Assembly: GCF_005843885.1 (NCBI RefSeq)
Contig: NZ_CP040443.1
Coordinates: forward strand, 1-64,000
Origin: Escherichia sp. E4742
Lineage (GTDB): Bacteria > Pseudomonadota > Gammaproteobacteria > Enterobacterales > Enterobacteriaceae
Direction of reading: 5' to 3'
DNA: 64,000 nucleotides
The notes below the pieces were generated by a model. The model ran no database searches. It was not told the DNA's origin and saw nothing but the letters and a program-made list of their open reading frames with translations. How positions within the stretch are numbered: position 1 is the first letter of the stretch; each line of letters opens with the position of its first letter. Positions 18,127-27,957 of this stretch are shown piece after piece. The translations under genes and the position numbers were made by a program.

Positions 18127-19521
18127 TCAATATGCCGCTTTGTTAACGAAGCCTTTGAATACCGTCAGGAAAACGATTTTGATATCGAGCCAGACGCTCC
18201 ATTCGCGGATGTACTCAAGGTCGAACTCGACGCGTTTTTCCATTTTCTCCAGCGTGTCGGTTTCGCCGCGCCAGCCGTTGATCTGCGCCCAGCCGGTAAT
18301 GCCCGGTTTCACTTTATGGCGCAGCATGTAGCCTTCAATGAGCTGGCGATACTGTTCGTTATGCGCCACTGCGTGCGGACGTGGACCCACAATCGACATC
18401 CCACCGGTCAGCACATTGATAAACTGCGGCAATTCATCCAGCGAGGTGCGGCGCAGAAAGTTCCCCACTTTAGTGACGCGCGGATCGTTCTGCGTCGCCT
18501 GGGTCACCACGCTGTCGTTCTCCATCACTTTCATCGAACGGAACTTCCACACTTTGATCGGTTTGCCATCCATGCCGTAGCGAGTCTGGCGGAAGATAAC
18601 TGGCCCCGGTGAACTGAGTTTCACCGCCAACGCAATACAGCACAGCACCGGGGAGATCAGCAGCAGGATAAGCGTTGCCAGCACAATATCTTCCGCACGT
18701 TTGAGCAGGCGGTTAACCCCGGAAAGCGGCGTGTCATACAGCGGCACCACCGGTACGCCGTTCATCTCTTCGATACGGGAATGGAGAATGTTGAAGGTAA
18801 AAACATCGGGGATCAGCAGCACCGAACAGGTGGTGTCCGCCAATTGATGGACCAGTTTTTTCACGCGCGCGCCGTCGCACATTTGCATCGCGATATAGAC
18901 GTTATGAATCTTGCCCGCTTTCGCATCCTCGACCAGTTGTTGCAGGTTACCCGCCCAGTCGTTAGAAACGCCGCCCGGTTTCGGGTCGTGGTAAACACCC
19001 ACCACTTCAAACCCTAACCACGGCTGGTTACGGAAGCTCTCCATCAGCATTTGCCCGGCGGCTAAATCCCCCGCCACCGCGACCATGCGCTTGTTATAGC
19101 CATGATTACGCAGCCAGCCCGCCCCAATGCGAATACACGAACGGCAAACCACCAGTCCGATACTTGTCAGCGCATACCACGCCAGCCAGATTTTCAGTTG
19201 CGTGTCGAAATCATTGTTAAACGCCACCAGTCCGGCGCTGAAAATCACGCTTAAGGTCCAGTTTTGTAGCAACAAGGCAAATTCTGTCGCTGCCCGAACA
19301 CCGCGCCATGAGCGATAAAAATCGGTGATGCCGCCCAGCATCTGGAACACCACCAGCGTAATCAGCGCCACCAACAGGTGCATGTAGAGGAATGACAGTC
19401 CGCTCACTTCGCAAACCAGCCATAGCCCGGCAAACATGATGGTGATATCTGAAAAGCGTTGCACCATAGAGATTAACGATGCATTGGTTTTCGCTCGCTC
19501 GCGCTTTTTTAGATTTGTCAT
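18127..19521 (-). CDS. wcaJ: Undecaprenyl-phosphate glucose-1-phosphate transferase WcaJ
   Basis: WcaJ starts each colanic acid unit by placing glucose-1-phosphate on undecaprenyl phosphate. The N-terminal half has several hydrophobic segments. The C-terminal third is the bacterial sugar transferase domain, with FRQTRYGMDGKPI, KFRSM, RRTSLDELPQ, MSIVGPRP and KPGITGWAQ in order from about residue 310 to 410. The 464-residue length is normal. A 54-base gap separates it from manB. Confidence 0.96.
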   Translation of the reverse strand: MTNLKKRERAKTNASLISMVQRFSDITIMFAGLWLVCEVSGLSFLYMHLLVALITLVVFQMLGGITDFYRSWRGVRAATEFALLLQNWTLSVIFSAGLVAFNNDFDTQLKIWLAWYALTSIGLVVCRSCIRIGAGWLRNHGYNKRMVAVAGDLAAGQMLMESFRNQPWLGFEVVGVYHDPKPGGVSNDWAGNLQQLVEDAKAGKIHNVYIAMQMCDGARVKKLVHQLADTTCSVLLIPDVFTFNILHSRIEEMNGVPVVPLYDTPLSGVNRLLKRAEDIVLATLILLLISPVLCCIALAVKLSSPGPVIFRQTRYGMDGKPIKVWKFRSMKVMENDSVVTQATQNDPRVTKVGNFLRRTSLDELPQFINVLTGGMSIVGPRPHAVAHNEQYRQLIEGYMLRHKVKPGITGWAQINGWRGETDTLEKMEKRVEFDLEYIREWSVWLDIKIVFLTVFKGFVNKAAY

Positions 19522-19575
19522 CGTTGTTCCTGTTATTAGCCCCTTACCCGCAATGGGGTAAGGGAAGATCCGACA

Positions 19576-20946
19576 TTACTCGTTCAGCAACGTCAGCAAA
19601 GTTCGCGTTCGCGCTTCCATCAGCGGCACATCACCGCGCGATTCCACATTCAGGCGCACCACCGGTTCGGTGTTGGAGGAGCGCAGGTTAAAGCGCCAGT
19701 CGGCAAAGGTCATGCTGATGCCATCGGTGCGATCCACCGCCAGCGCCTCGCGGCTAAAATGCTGTTCGACGCGGTTAATCGCCTCAACGGGTTGCGCCAG
19801 TTTGCTGTTGATCTCACCGCTTGCCGGGAACGTCGCCATGCGGTCGCGCACCAGTTCGCCCAGCGTTTTCCCTTTCAGGCATACCAATTCGGCTACCAGC
19901 AGCCACGGGATCATGCCGCTGTCACAGTAGGCGAAATCACGGAAGTAATGATGCGCGCTCATTTCGCCACCGTAGATGGCGTCTTCCTTGCGCATACGTT
20001 CTTTAATAAAGGCGTGTCCGGTTTTCGACATTACCGGCGTGCCGCCTGCGGCAGTCACCACATCGATGGTGTTCCAGGAAAGACGCGGATCGTGGATGAT
20101 CTTCGCGCCGGGATTTTTTTCGAGGAACGCTTCTGCCAGCAGGCCGACGATGTAGTAGCCCTCGATAAACTGCCCTTTTTCGTCAAACAGAAAACAGCGG
20201 TCAAAATCGCCATCAAAGGCAATGCCCATATCCGCGCCGTGTTTGATGACCGCATTCCGGGTGTCGTCGCGACATTCCGGCAGCAAAGGATTAGGAATAC
20301 CGTTGGGGAAATTGCCATCCGGCGTGTTTTGCACTTTGATTAATTCCAGTGGTGCACCGAGGACTTTAAAGCGGGCTTCAATGGCGTCCACCACCGGACC
20401 CGCCGCGCCGTTCCCGGAGTTGATCACCAGTTTGAGCGGCGTGAGGTTTTTGACGTTGATATAACCGAACAGGTGATCAACGTAAGCGTCGCGCAGGGTA
20501 ATTTTCTGATAGCGACCACGTTTGGTTTCATCGACGGGAGGAAAGTCGTTGGCTTCTGCCAGACGCTGGACGTCGCGCAGCCCGGTATCGCCGCTGATCG
20601 GGCGAGCCCCTTCGCGCACCAGCTTCATGCCGTTGTAATCCATCGGATTATGGCTGGCAGTGACTTCGATGCCGCCATCCACGCCGAGATGGAACGTGGC
20701 GAAATAGATCTCTTCGGTGCCGGACATGCCAATATCCAGCACATCGACGCCCGCATCCTGTAAACCTTTCGCCAGCGCCAGTTTTAAGGTTTCGCTGGTA
20801 AGACGGACATCACCGCCTAATACAATGCTTTTCGGTTTAAGAAATTCGCCATAGGCGCGACCAATGCGCCAGGCAATATCTTCATTCAGTTCTTCGCCTA
20901 ATTTTCCGCGAATATCATAGGCTTTAAAGCAGGTTAATTTTTTCAT
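19576..20946 (-). CDS. manB: Phosphomannomutase (colanic acid copy)
   Basis: ManB (CpsG) converts mannose-6-phosphate to mannose-1-phosphate for GDP-mannose synthesis. From the ATG at 20946 (MKKLTCFKAYDIRG) it has 456 residues, the known length. The active-site phosphoserine is Ser98 in TASHNPMDYNG; the metal-binding DGDFDR and the sugar-loop GGEMSAHHYF follow. The BIME array lies between it and manC. Confidence 0.96.
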   Translation of the reverse strand: MKKLTCFKAYDIRGKLGEELNEDIAWRIGRAYGEFLKPKSIVLGGDVRLTSETLKLALAKGLQDAGVDVLDIGMSGTEEIYFATFHLGVDGGIEVTASHNPMDYNGMKLVREGARPISGDTGLRDVQRLAEANDFPPVDETKRGRYQKITLRDAYVDHLFGYINVKNLTPLKLVINSGNGAAGPVVDAIEARFKVLGAPLELIKVQNTPDGNFPNGIPNPLLPECRDDTRNAVIKHGADMGIAFDGDFDRCFLFDEKGQFIEGYYIVGLLAEAFLEKNPGAKIIHDPRLSWNTIDVVTAAGGTPVMSKTGHAFIKERMRKEDAIYGGEMSAHHYFRDFAYCDSGMIPWLLVAELVCLKGKTLGELVRDRMATFPASGEINSKLAQPVEAINRVEQHFSREALAVDRTDGISMTFADWRFNLRSSNTEPVVRLNVESRGDVPLMEARTRTLLTLLNE

Positions 20947-21037
20947 GTCGTTACCCTTTTTCAGGCAATAGTTGACCCTGACCGAAGCGGCCAATTTTGT
21001 TTTTGTCGTTATTTACATCGCAGTTTCGCATTCATTG

Positions 21038-21314
<277 letters not shown>

Positions 21315-21315
21315 T

Positions 21316-22752
21316 TTACACCCGCCCGTAGCGGTCCGCGAAGCGCACCACATCATCCTCTTCGAGATAAGAGCCGGAGCGCACTTCAATTAAATCGAGC
21401 GGAATTTTCCCCGGATTTTCCAGACAGTGCGTCGCCCCGAGCGGAATATAAATGGACTCGTTTTCACCAAGCAGTTTGATATCACCATCAATGGTGACTT
21501 TTGCCGTTCCCGCGACCACTACCCAGTGTTCCGCGCGGTGATGGTGCATCTGTACCGACAATCCCTCGCCCGGCTTCACGGTGATGCGTTTCACCTGGTA
21601 GCGGTCGCCTGCGTCGATAGAGTCATATTTGCCCCACGGGCGATACACTTCGCGATGCACCCGATGCTCATGGCGGCCATCGGCTTTGATCTGCTCGACC
21701 ACTTTTTTGACATCCTGCACCGAGTTGCGATCGGCAATCAGCACCGCGTCTTTGGTCTGCACCACAACCAGATCTTTCACCCCGACGGTGGTCACCAGGC
21801 CAGATTCGGCATACACATAGCTGTTTTCGGTTTTGTGATTAATCACATCGCCATGGCAAACGTTGCCTTCGGCGGTGTGGGCGCTGATCTCCCATAATGA
21901 AGACCAGGAACCGACATCGCTCCAGCCCGCATCCATCGGCACCACAACGGCATCTGCCGTACGTTCCATGACCGCGTAATCCACCGACTCTTCCGGGCAG
22001 GCGAGAAACGCTTCTTCATCCACACGAATAAAATCGAGATCCGGATCGACGGCGCTCATCGCTTTTTCACAAGCGTCGAGGATGTCCGGGCGATATTTTT
22101 TCAGTTCTTCGAGATAACGTCCGGCGCGGAACAGGAACATGCCGCTGTTCCAGTAATATTCGCCGCTTGCCACATAGGCCTGGGCGGTTTCCAGATTCGG
22201 TTTTTCGACAAACTGCGCCACTTCAAAGGCCACCGCATCCTCCTCACCAGCAGACACTTCACCGCGACGAATATAGCCATAACCGGTTTCTGGTAGATCC
22301 GGCACAATGCCGAAGGTCACCAGTTTGCCCGCTTCGGCATACGGCATGGCGTTACGCACGGCGGCGCGAAAAGCGTCTTCATCGGCAATCACATGATCCG
22401 CCGCCAGCACCAGCATTAGCGGGTCGCTCTCCGGGCTATGACGTGTTGCCGCCAGTGCCGCCAGCGCAATGGCGGGGGCGGTGTTGCGCCCTGCCGGTTC
22501 GAGAATAATGTTCTCGGTGAGTTTGTTCAGTTGGCGCAGCTGTTCCGCGACAATAAAGCGGTGCTGCTCATTGCAAATCACCACCGGGCTTTCGCACTCC
22601 ACGCCGTTCAGGCGGCAGATGGTGGTTTGCAGCATGGTAAGATCACCTTTCAGGCATAAAAACTGCTTGGGATAAAGTACGCGGGAAAGCGGCCATAAGC
22701 GGCTCCCGGAGCCACCTGCCATCACGACTGGATAGAGTTTCGACTGCGCCAT
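21316..22752 (-). CDS. manC: Mannose-1-phosphate guanylyltransferase (colanic acid copy)
   Basis: ManC (CpsB) makes GDP-mannose from mannose-1-phosphate and GTP. The 478-residue protein has the pyrophosphorylase signature GGSGSRLWPLSR at residues 13-24, the FVEKP motif, and a C-terminal cupin-like part with PWGKYDSID and MHHHRAEHW. It starts two bases after wcaI. Confidence 0.96.
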   Translation of the reverse strand: MAQSKLYPVVMAGGSGSRLWPLSRVLYPKQFLCLKGDLTMLQTTICRLNGVECESPVVICNEQHRFIVAEQLRQLNKLTENIILEPAGRNTAPAIALAALAATRHSPESDPLMLVLAADHVIADEDAFRAAVRNAMPYAEAGKLVTFGIVPDLPETGYGYIRRGEVSAGEEDAVAFEVAQFVEKPNLETAQAYVASGEYYWNSGMFLFRAGRYLEELKKYRPDILDACEKAMSAVDPDLDFIRVDEEAFLACPEESVDYAVMERTADAVVVPMDAGWSDVGSWSSLWEISAHTAEGNVCHGDVINHKTENSYVYAESGLVTTVGVKDLVVVQTKDAVLIADRNSVQDVKKVVEQIKADGRHEHRVHREVYRPWGKYDSIDAGDRYQVKRITVKPGEGLSVQMHHHRAEHWVVVAGTAKVTIDGDIKLLGENESIYIPLGATHCLENPGKIPLDLIEVRSGSYLEEDDVVRFADRYGRV

Positions 22753-22754
22753 AA

Positions 22755-23978
22755 TTATCCCCGAATATCATTTATAAATTGACGTAACACGTTCTCTTTA
22801 TCGAGCGTGCGTTCGGCATATTCACGTGCCACCGTGTTGTGTTTGGGCAGCAGGAGCGCCTGGCGAATCCCCGCCACCAGCGCCTCCACCGATTCCGGTT
22901 CTACGCAAATCGCTATTCCCGGAAAGGTTTCGCAAAGCTGCCCCAGTTCTGTGTGGGCTTCTGCGGTAATCACCGCGTTACCACCTACTGCCAGAATATT
23001 GGTTAGCTTTGACGGCAGTACGGCATCTGCCGCGCCGCGTTTTTGCACCACCAGATGGCAATCGCCCATCTTCAGCAGTGCGGGTAAAGCGTCATACGAT
23101 TGCAGCGGGAAAAATTGCATGTTGCGCAGTCCGCGCTGCTGCGCCATTTTTTCCAGCCGCGCTTTGCCGCCGCCCTGCCCGACAATGGCAAAAATCAGCG
23201 GTTCATCGCGCAGGCGATCGGCAGCTTCAATAACGTTTTCCAGCCCCTGCTTTTCACCAATATTGCCGGAGTAAAGAATGATTTTTTTGTTATCCGGCAG
23301 GCCAAGCTGGTTACGAAGGGCATCAACATCGGCGTCTGCAACATATTGAAAACGGGCAATTTCCGACCAGTTGGGGAAGAAGATGACGTTTTCCGACGCC
23401 ACGCCTTTTTCGATGGCTTTATTCATCATCGAACGCGAAATCGTGGAGACGTTATCAACGTTATGCAGTCCGCTACGTTCGAACGCCGTCGCCAGCTGTG
23501 CCACTTTGCCGCCTTTGCTTTTTCCGGCAAGGCCCAGCCCCAGCATGGCATCCACTTCGTAATCCTGAATATGCAGCACGGTACGCGCACCAGAGAGTTT
23601 CGCCAGCAGGCGCATTCCCGGCGTGCAAAACAGCGTTGGCACCACGCCGATAATGCGATCCGGCTTCCAGCGACGTTGCGCCATCAGCGGGAAAAAACTG
23701 CTGGCGGCAAAACTGCCGAGATGTAACAGGCGTTTCAGCGTGCTCGGCTGTTTTGGCACGTACAGCGGGCAGCGCCACACTGTGGCTGCTCCCTCTTCTC
23801 GTTTATAACGCCAGGCAGAATAGTTCTCCGCCACCTGCCACTGCGGGTAGTAAGGCGGCGCGGTAATGACCCGCACCTCGTGGCCTTGTGCCGCCAGCCA
23901 TTCCACCATCTCGCCGGTGTATTTGCCGATGCCGGTTAACTCCGGCGAGTAGTTAATGCCGTAGACCAGTATTTTCAT
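22755..23978 (-). CDS. wcaI: Colanic acid glycosyltransferase WcaI
   Basis: This 407-residue GT4 enzyme begins with ILVYGINYSPELTGIGKYTGE and shows YSGNIGEKQGLENVIEAA near residue 235. It is believed to add fucose to the lipid-linked glucose. It overlaps gmm by four bases and is followed two bases later by manC. Confidence 0.94.
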   Translation of the reverse strand: MKILVYGINYSPELTGIGKYTGEMVEWLAAQGHEVRVITAPPYYPQWQVAENYSAWRYKREEGAATVWRCPLYVPKQPSTLKRLLHLGSFAASSFFPLMAQRRWKPDRIIGVVPTLFCTPGMRLLAKLSGARTVLHIQDYEVDAMLGLGLAGKSKGGKVAQLATAFERSGLHNVDNVSTISRSMMNKAIEKGVASENVIFFPNWSEIARFQYVADADVDALRNQLGLPDNKKIILYSGNIGEKQGLENVIEAADRLRDEPLIFAIVGQGGGKARLEKMAQQRGLRNMQFFPLQSYDALPALLKMGDCHLVVQKRGAADAVLPSKLTNILAVGGNAVITAEAHTELGQLCETFPGIAICVEPESVEALVAGIRQALLLPKHNTVAREYAERTLDKENVLRQFINDIRG

Positions 23979-24457
23979 AATCCGGGTACTCCGGCACGCT
24001 TCTCAGCGAGAAAATAGGCGCGGCTGTTAGCGTGAACATTGTCACTGGCGAGCAGTGCGTCCGGCGTCAGCCAGCGGTAATCGTCATGCTGCTCATCCGG
24101 CAGTAACAGCTCTTCTTCCGCTACTCTGAAGCGAAAACCGAGCACCACATAGTGAGTGGTGAAATCCGTGCCGGAGAAGTTATCGTCATAAAAGTGCTGC
24201 CAGACACCGTAAAACTGGCCTGCTGTTATCGGCAGACGCAGCCCCAGTTCCGCCATCGTCAGCCGCTCAAATGCGGATTCCAGCGTTTCGTCTTTCTGCA
24301 CGCGCCCTCCCGGCACAAACCAGTAACCCTGCGCCGGGCGGTTGGTTCTTTTGCCAAGCAGAAACTCGCCGCGACTGTTCTCGACAATAAAGTCGAGAGA
24401 GACAAGCGGAGTGGAGCGCACTACCGTGGCAAAGTCTTCCTGACGTAAAAACATCAT
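23975..24457 (-). CDS. gmm: GDP-mannose mannosyl hydrolase
   Basis: Gmm (NudD, WcaH) splits GDP-mannose or GDP-glucose to GDP and sugar and may tune the GDP-sugar pool. The 160-residue protein has a Nudix-like region GGRVQKDETLESAFERL followed by TMAELGL. It departs from the standard Nudix box at the REUXEE positions, as is known for this enzyme. It shares one base with the end of fcl. Confidence 0.94.
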   Translation of the reverse strand: MMFLRQEDFATVVRSTPLVSLDFIVENSRGEFLLGKRTNRPAQGYWFVPGGRVQKDETLESAFERLTMAELGLRLPITAGQFYGVWQHFYDDNFSGTDFTTHYVVLGFRFRVAEEELLLPDEQHDDYRWLTPDALLASDNVHANSRAYFLAEKRAGVPGL

Positions 24458-25422
24458 TACCCCCGAAAGCGGTCTTGATTCTCAAGGAACCACTGGTAAG
24501 TGCTGGCAAGCCCCGCTTCCAGTGAGATTTCGTGATACCAGCCAAGCTGATGCAGGCGCGTCACATCCAGCAGTTTGCGCGGCGTGCCATCCGGTTTGCT
24601 GGCATCAAAAACCACCCGACCTTTGTACCCCACCACTTTGGCGATGGTTTGCGCCAGCTCGCGGATAGTGCAGTCAACGCCGGTGCCGACGTTAATGTGC
24701 GACAGCATCGGCTGGGTATTTTCCAGCCAGACTTCGTGCGCCAGCTCCATCACATGAATGCTTGCCGCCGCCATATCATCGACGTGCAGAAATTCGCGCA
24801 TCGGTGTACCGCTACCCCACACCACCACGTCCGGCGCATTCTGTGCCGTCGCCTCGTGGAAGCGACGCAGCAATGCAGGGATCACATGGGAGTTACTCGG
24901 ATGGAAGTTGTCGTGCGGTCCGTACAGGTTGGTCGGCATGACTGAGCGGTAATCGCGTCCATACTGGCGGTTGTAAGATTCGCACAGTTTGATCCCGGCG
25001 ATTTTGGCAATGGCATAAGGCTCGTTGGTCGGCTCCAGCGTACCCTGCAACAGCTCGCTTTCTGCCATCGGCTGTTTTGCCAGTTTCGGGTAGATACAGG
25101 ACGATCCGAGAAACAGCAGTTTGTTCACGTCGTTCTGATGCGCGGCGTGAATGATGTTGCTCTCAATCATCATGTTCTGGTAGATGAAATCCGCCGGATA
25201 CGTGTTGTTGGCGACAATGCCGCCCACTTTCGCCGCCGCCAGATAGACCTGGTTAATGCGTTCGCTGGCAAAGAAATCATGCACCGCGCGGCTGTCCAGC
25301 AGGTTCAGTTCGTCGCGGGTGCGTAATACCAGTTCCACATCACCGCGCTGTTCGAGCTGCCGCCTGATGGCGGAACCGACCATCCCGCGATGGCCAGCGA
25401 TAAAAATTCGTTGTTTACTCAT
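24457..25422 (-). CDS. fcl: GDP-L-fucose synthase
   Basis: Fcl (WcaG) is the epimerase-reductase that finishes GDP-L-fucose synthesis with NADPH. The 321-residue protein has the Rossmann motif GHRGMVGSAI at residues 10-19, the catalytic Ser in GSSCIYP and the YAIAK pair near residue 136-140. It follows gmd by two bases. Confidence 0.96.
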   Translation of the reverse strand: MSKQRIFIAGHRGMVGSAIRRQLEQRGDVELVLRTRDELNLLDSRAVHDFFASERINQVYLAAAKVGGIVANNTYPADFIYQNMMIESNIIHAAHQNDVNKLLFLGSSCIYPKLAKQPMAESELLQGTLEPTNEPYAIAKIAGIKLCESYNRQYGRDYRSVMPTNLYGPHDNFHPSNSHVIPALLRRFHEATAQNAPDVVVWGSGTPMREFLHVDDMAAASIHVMELAHEVWLENTQPMLSHINVGTGVDCTIRELAQTIAKVVGYKGRVVFDASKPDGTPRKLLDVTRLHQLGWYHEISLEAGLASTYQWFLENQDRFRG

Positions 25423-25424
25423 GC

Positions 25425-26546
25425 TTATGACTCCAGCGCGATCGCCACGTCGTAGCCGTGAGATTTCAGCAGAGAGTGTTTTTTCGCCGCTTCAAGGTCG
25501 TTAGCCACCATTTCAGACACCATCTCTCTGAGGGTGATTTCTGGTTTCCAGCCCAGTTTTTCGTGCGCTTTGGTCGGGTCGCCGAGCAGCGTCTCTACTT
25601 CAGCCGGACGGAAGTAACGCGGGTCAACGGCGATAATCACATCGCCCGGTTTAACGCCCGGCGCGTCATGCCCGGTGACGGAAACCACAATGCCCTTCTC
25701 TTCAACGCCCGTACCTTCAAAGCGCAGTTTGATGCCCAGTTGTGCCGCAGCCATTTCCACGAACTGGCGCACGGAGTACTGAACGCCGGTAGCGATAACG
25801 AAATCTTCCGGCTGTTCCTGTTGCATCATCATCCACTGCATTTTCACGTAGTCTTTGGCATGACCCCAGTCACGCAGGGAATCCATGTTGCCGAGATACA
25901 GGCACGACTCCAGCCCCTGAGCGATGTTGGCGATTGCGCGGGTGATTTTGCGGGTAACGAAGGTTTCGCCGCGGCGCGGGGATTCATGGTTAAACAGAAT
26001 GCCGTTGCAGGCGTACATGCCGTAGGATTCGCGGTAGTTAACGGTGATCCAGTAGGCGTACAGTTTGGCGACCGCATACGGAGATCGCGGGTAGAACGGC
26101 GTGGTCTCTTTCTGCGGAATTTCCTGCACCAGACCGTACAGTTCAGAGGTGGAAGCCTGATAAAAACGGGTTTTCTTTTCCAGACCGAGGAAGCGGATCG
26201 CCTCCAGCAGGCGCAGCGTACCCATCGCATCAACGTCTGCGGTATATTCCGGTGACTCAAAAGAAACCGCAACGTGGCTCATTGCGCCCAGGTTGTACAC
26301 TTCATCCGGCTGCACTTCACGCAAAATGCGCGTCAGGTTGGAGGTATCACTCAGGTCGCCATAATGCAGATGGAATTTCGGGTTGCAGGTGTGCGGATCC
26401 TGATAAATGTGATCCACGCGCTCGGTGTTGAATGACGATGCGCGACGCTTAATACCATGCACCTCGTAACCTTTTTCCAGCAGCAGTTCTGCCAGGTAAG
26501 AACCGTCTTGTCCGGTTACACCGGTGATGAGAGCGACTTTTGACAT
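25425..26546 (-). CDS. gmd: GDP-mannose 4,6-dehydratase
   Basis: Gmd makes GDP-4-keto-6-deoxymannose, the precursor of GDP-fucose. The 373-residue protein has GVTGQDGSYLAELLLEKGY at its start, ASTSELYG, and the catalytic YAVAK near residue 157-161. It begins 26 bases after wcaF. Confidence 0.96.
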   Translation of the reverse strand: MSKVALITGVTGQDGSYLAELLLEKGYEVHGIKRRASSFNTERVDHIYQDPHTCNPKFHLHYGDLSDTSNLTRILREVQPDEVYNLGAMSHVAVSFESPEYTADVDAMGTLRLLEAIRFLGLEKKTRFYQASTSELYGLVQEIPQKETTPFYPRSPYAVAKLYAYWITVNYRESYGMYACNGILFNHESPRRGETFVTRKITRAIANIAQGLESCLYLGNMDSLRDWGHAKDYVKMQWMMMQQEQPEDFVIATGVQYSVRQFVEMAAAQLGIKLRFEGTGVEEKGIVVSVTGHDAPGVKPGDVIIAVDPRYFRPAEVETLLGDPTKAHEKLGWKPEITLREMVSEMVANDLEAAKKHSLLKSHGYDVAIALES

Positions 26547-26572
26547 GTCTTATTCCTCTGTATTTTTTGAAT

Positions 26573-27121
26573 TTATTCAGTTTCAACGCGTTCGCGTATC
26601 ACCACTGCGGGATTCCCCCGGCAAATGGCATTTGCCGGAAGCGATTTAAAAACACTGCTTCGCGCACCCACGACGGTGCCGTCGCCGATCGTGACGCCAG
26701 GGGCAACAAAAACATCTGTCGCCAGCCAGCATTTCTCGCCAATCACAATGGGCGTGGCGTTAATGGTGAAATGTCGACTTGCATGGTCGTGGCTACCGGT
26801 GCATAAATAACTTTTTTGCGATATCACCGAATGTGCGCCAATGGTTATTTCACCGAGGGTATATAAATTGACGTCATCGCCGACCCACGCGTAATCACCT
26901 AAGGTTAATTTCCACGGATAGGTAATTTTTACTGACGGGCGAATAACTACGTTTTTTCCTATTTTTGCGCCGAATAAACGTAATAAAAATGCCCGCCAGC
27001 GATACAATATTTGTGGAGACCAGGAAAATAATGTTGCCTGTACTGCCCACCACAATTGCACTTTAATAGGGTTGCCGCCCCGGAACCCTTTCGGCACCGA
27101 GAAACCGCTTAAATCTTGCAT
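26573..27121 (-). CDS. wcaF: Colanic acid acetyltransferase WcaF
   Basis: The 182-residue protein is a left-handed beta-helix O-acetyltransferase of the CysE/LacA/NodL group, with repeats IGKNVVIRPS, ITIGAHSVIS and APGVTIGDGTVV. It is held to acetylate a fucose of the repeat unit. It is separated from wcaE by 79 bases that hold an inverted repeat. Confidence 0.93.
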   Translation of the reverse strand: MQDLSGFSVPKGFRGGNPIKVQLWWAVQATLFSWSPQILYRWRAFLLRLFGAKIGKNVVIRPSVKITYPWKLTLGDYAWVGDDVNLYTLGEITIGAHSVISQKSYLCTGSHDHASRHFTINATPIVIGEKCWLATDVFVAPGVTIGDGTVVGARSSVFKSLPANAICRGNPAVVIRERVETE

Positions 27122-27132
27122 TGGTATTCCTT

Positions 27133-27200
27133 ATATACTCTAAATAATTCGAGTTGCAGGAAGGCTAACGCATATGCAACTTGAAGTATGACGAGTATAT
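27133..27200. repeat. Imperfect palindromic element between wcaE and wcaF
   Basis: The outer ends ATATACTC and GAGTATAT are perfect inverted repeats of each other, and inner bases pair through GTTGCA and TGCAAC. The sequence resembles a short form of a palindromic intergenic repeat that I recall from other enterobacterial sites (GAGTTGCAGGAAGG ... CAACTTGAAGTATGACG); that recall is unverified. It nearly fills the gap and would fold in mRNA. Confidence 0.55.
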
Positions 27201-27947
27201 TCAGACTTTGTTATATAAGGCTTTAGTCTTACCTGTCGTGCGCTGGCGTAAATGCCAGGATAATTCTGCCCAGAAACCAGGCACATGTAATATTTGCCGT
27301 TGGACTTTTTTGGCGTCAGCACACAATTCCATATTATTGGTGGTAGATACCCCACCCATAGAAAATTCAGACACCAGGCCATTGAGTTTTTTAAATGCAT
27401 AACCGGCTTTATACATTTTGGCTGCCAGCGCGTAATCGGAAGAAACTTTATATTCCAGGTCATAACGCCATTTTTTCAAACCGGATACAGGGAAAAATAT
27501 CGCCTGATGACTGGCGGGCAGGCTGTGATAAATATACCAGCCAGGTTTGGCGCTACGTTTAATTTTATGCCCGTCGCCAAAATCCAGCAGCGCATCGCCG
27601 GTGATCATCACGTTATCGGATTGCGTTTTCAGTTTGCGTACAAAACGCGCCGCATCGTGATGGAAAATATCGCCCGAGTTAAGAAACAGCGCGAACTTGC
27701 CTTGCGCCATTTCAATACCTTTGTTCATGGCATCGTAGATACCATTATCTGGCTCACTAACAAAGCGCAGGTTATAGATACCACGGAGATTTTCCAGATA
27801 CTCACGAGTGCCGTCGTTGGAACCACCATCGACAACAATCCATTCGAAGCTGATATCGTCTGCCTGCGCCAGATGCGCCAGCGAGGCATGTGTTTTAGCA
27901 ATCCCTTCAAGATTACGAAACGCGACAGTGATTATGCTAAGCAACAT
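27201..27947 (-). CDS. wcaE: Colanic acid glycosyltransferase WcaE
   Basis: The 248-residue GT2 enzyme has LSIITVAFRNLEGI at the start, VVDGGSNDGT near residue 38 and the DXD-like LNSGDIF near residue 90. It adds one sugar of the colanic acid unit. It begins 10 bases after the wcaD stop. Confidence 0.94.
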   Translation of the reverse strand: MLLSIITVAFRNLEGIAKTHASLAHLAQADDISFEWIVVDGGSNDGTREYLENLRGIYNLRFVSEPDNGIYDAMNKGIEMAQGKFALFLNSGDIFHHDAARFVRKLKTQSDNVMITGDALLDFGDGHKIKRSAKPGWYIYHSLPASHQAIFFPVSGLKKWRYDLEYKVSSDYALAAKMYKAGYAFKKLNGLVSEFSMGGVSTTNNMELCADAKKVQRQILHVPGFWAELSWHLRQRTTGKTKALYNKV

Positions 27948-27957
27948 GTTCTTATTC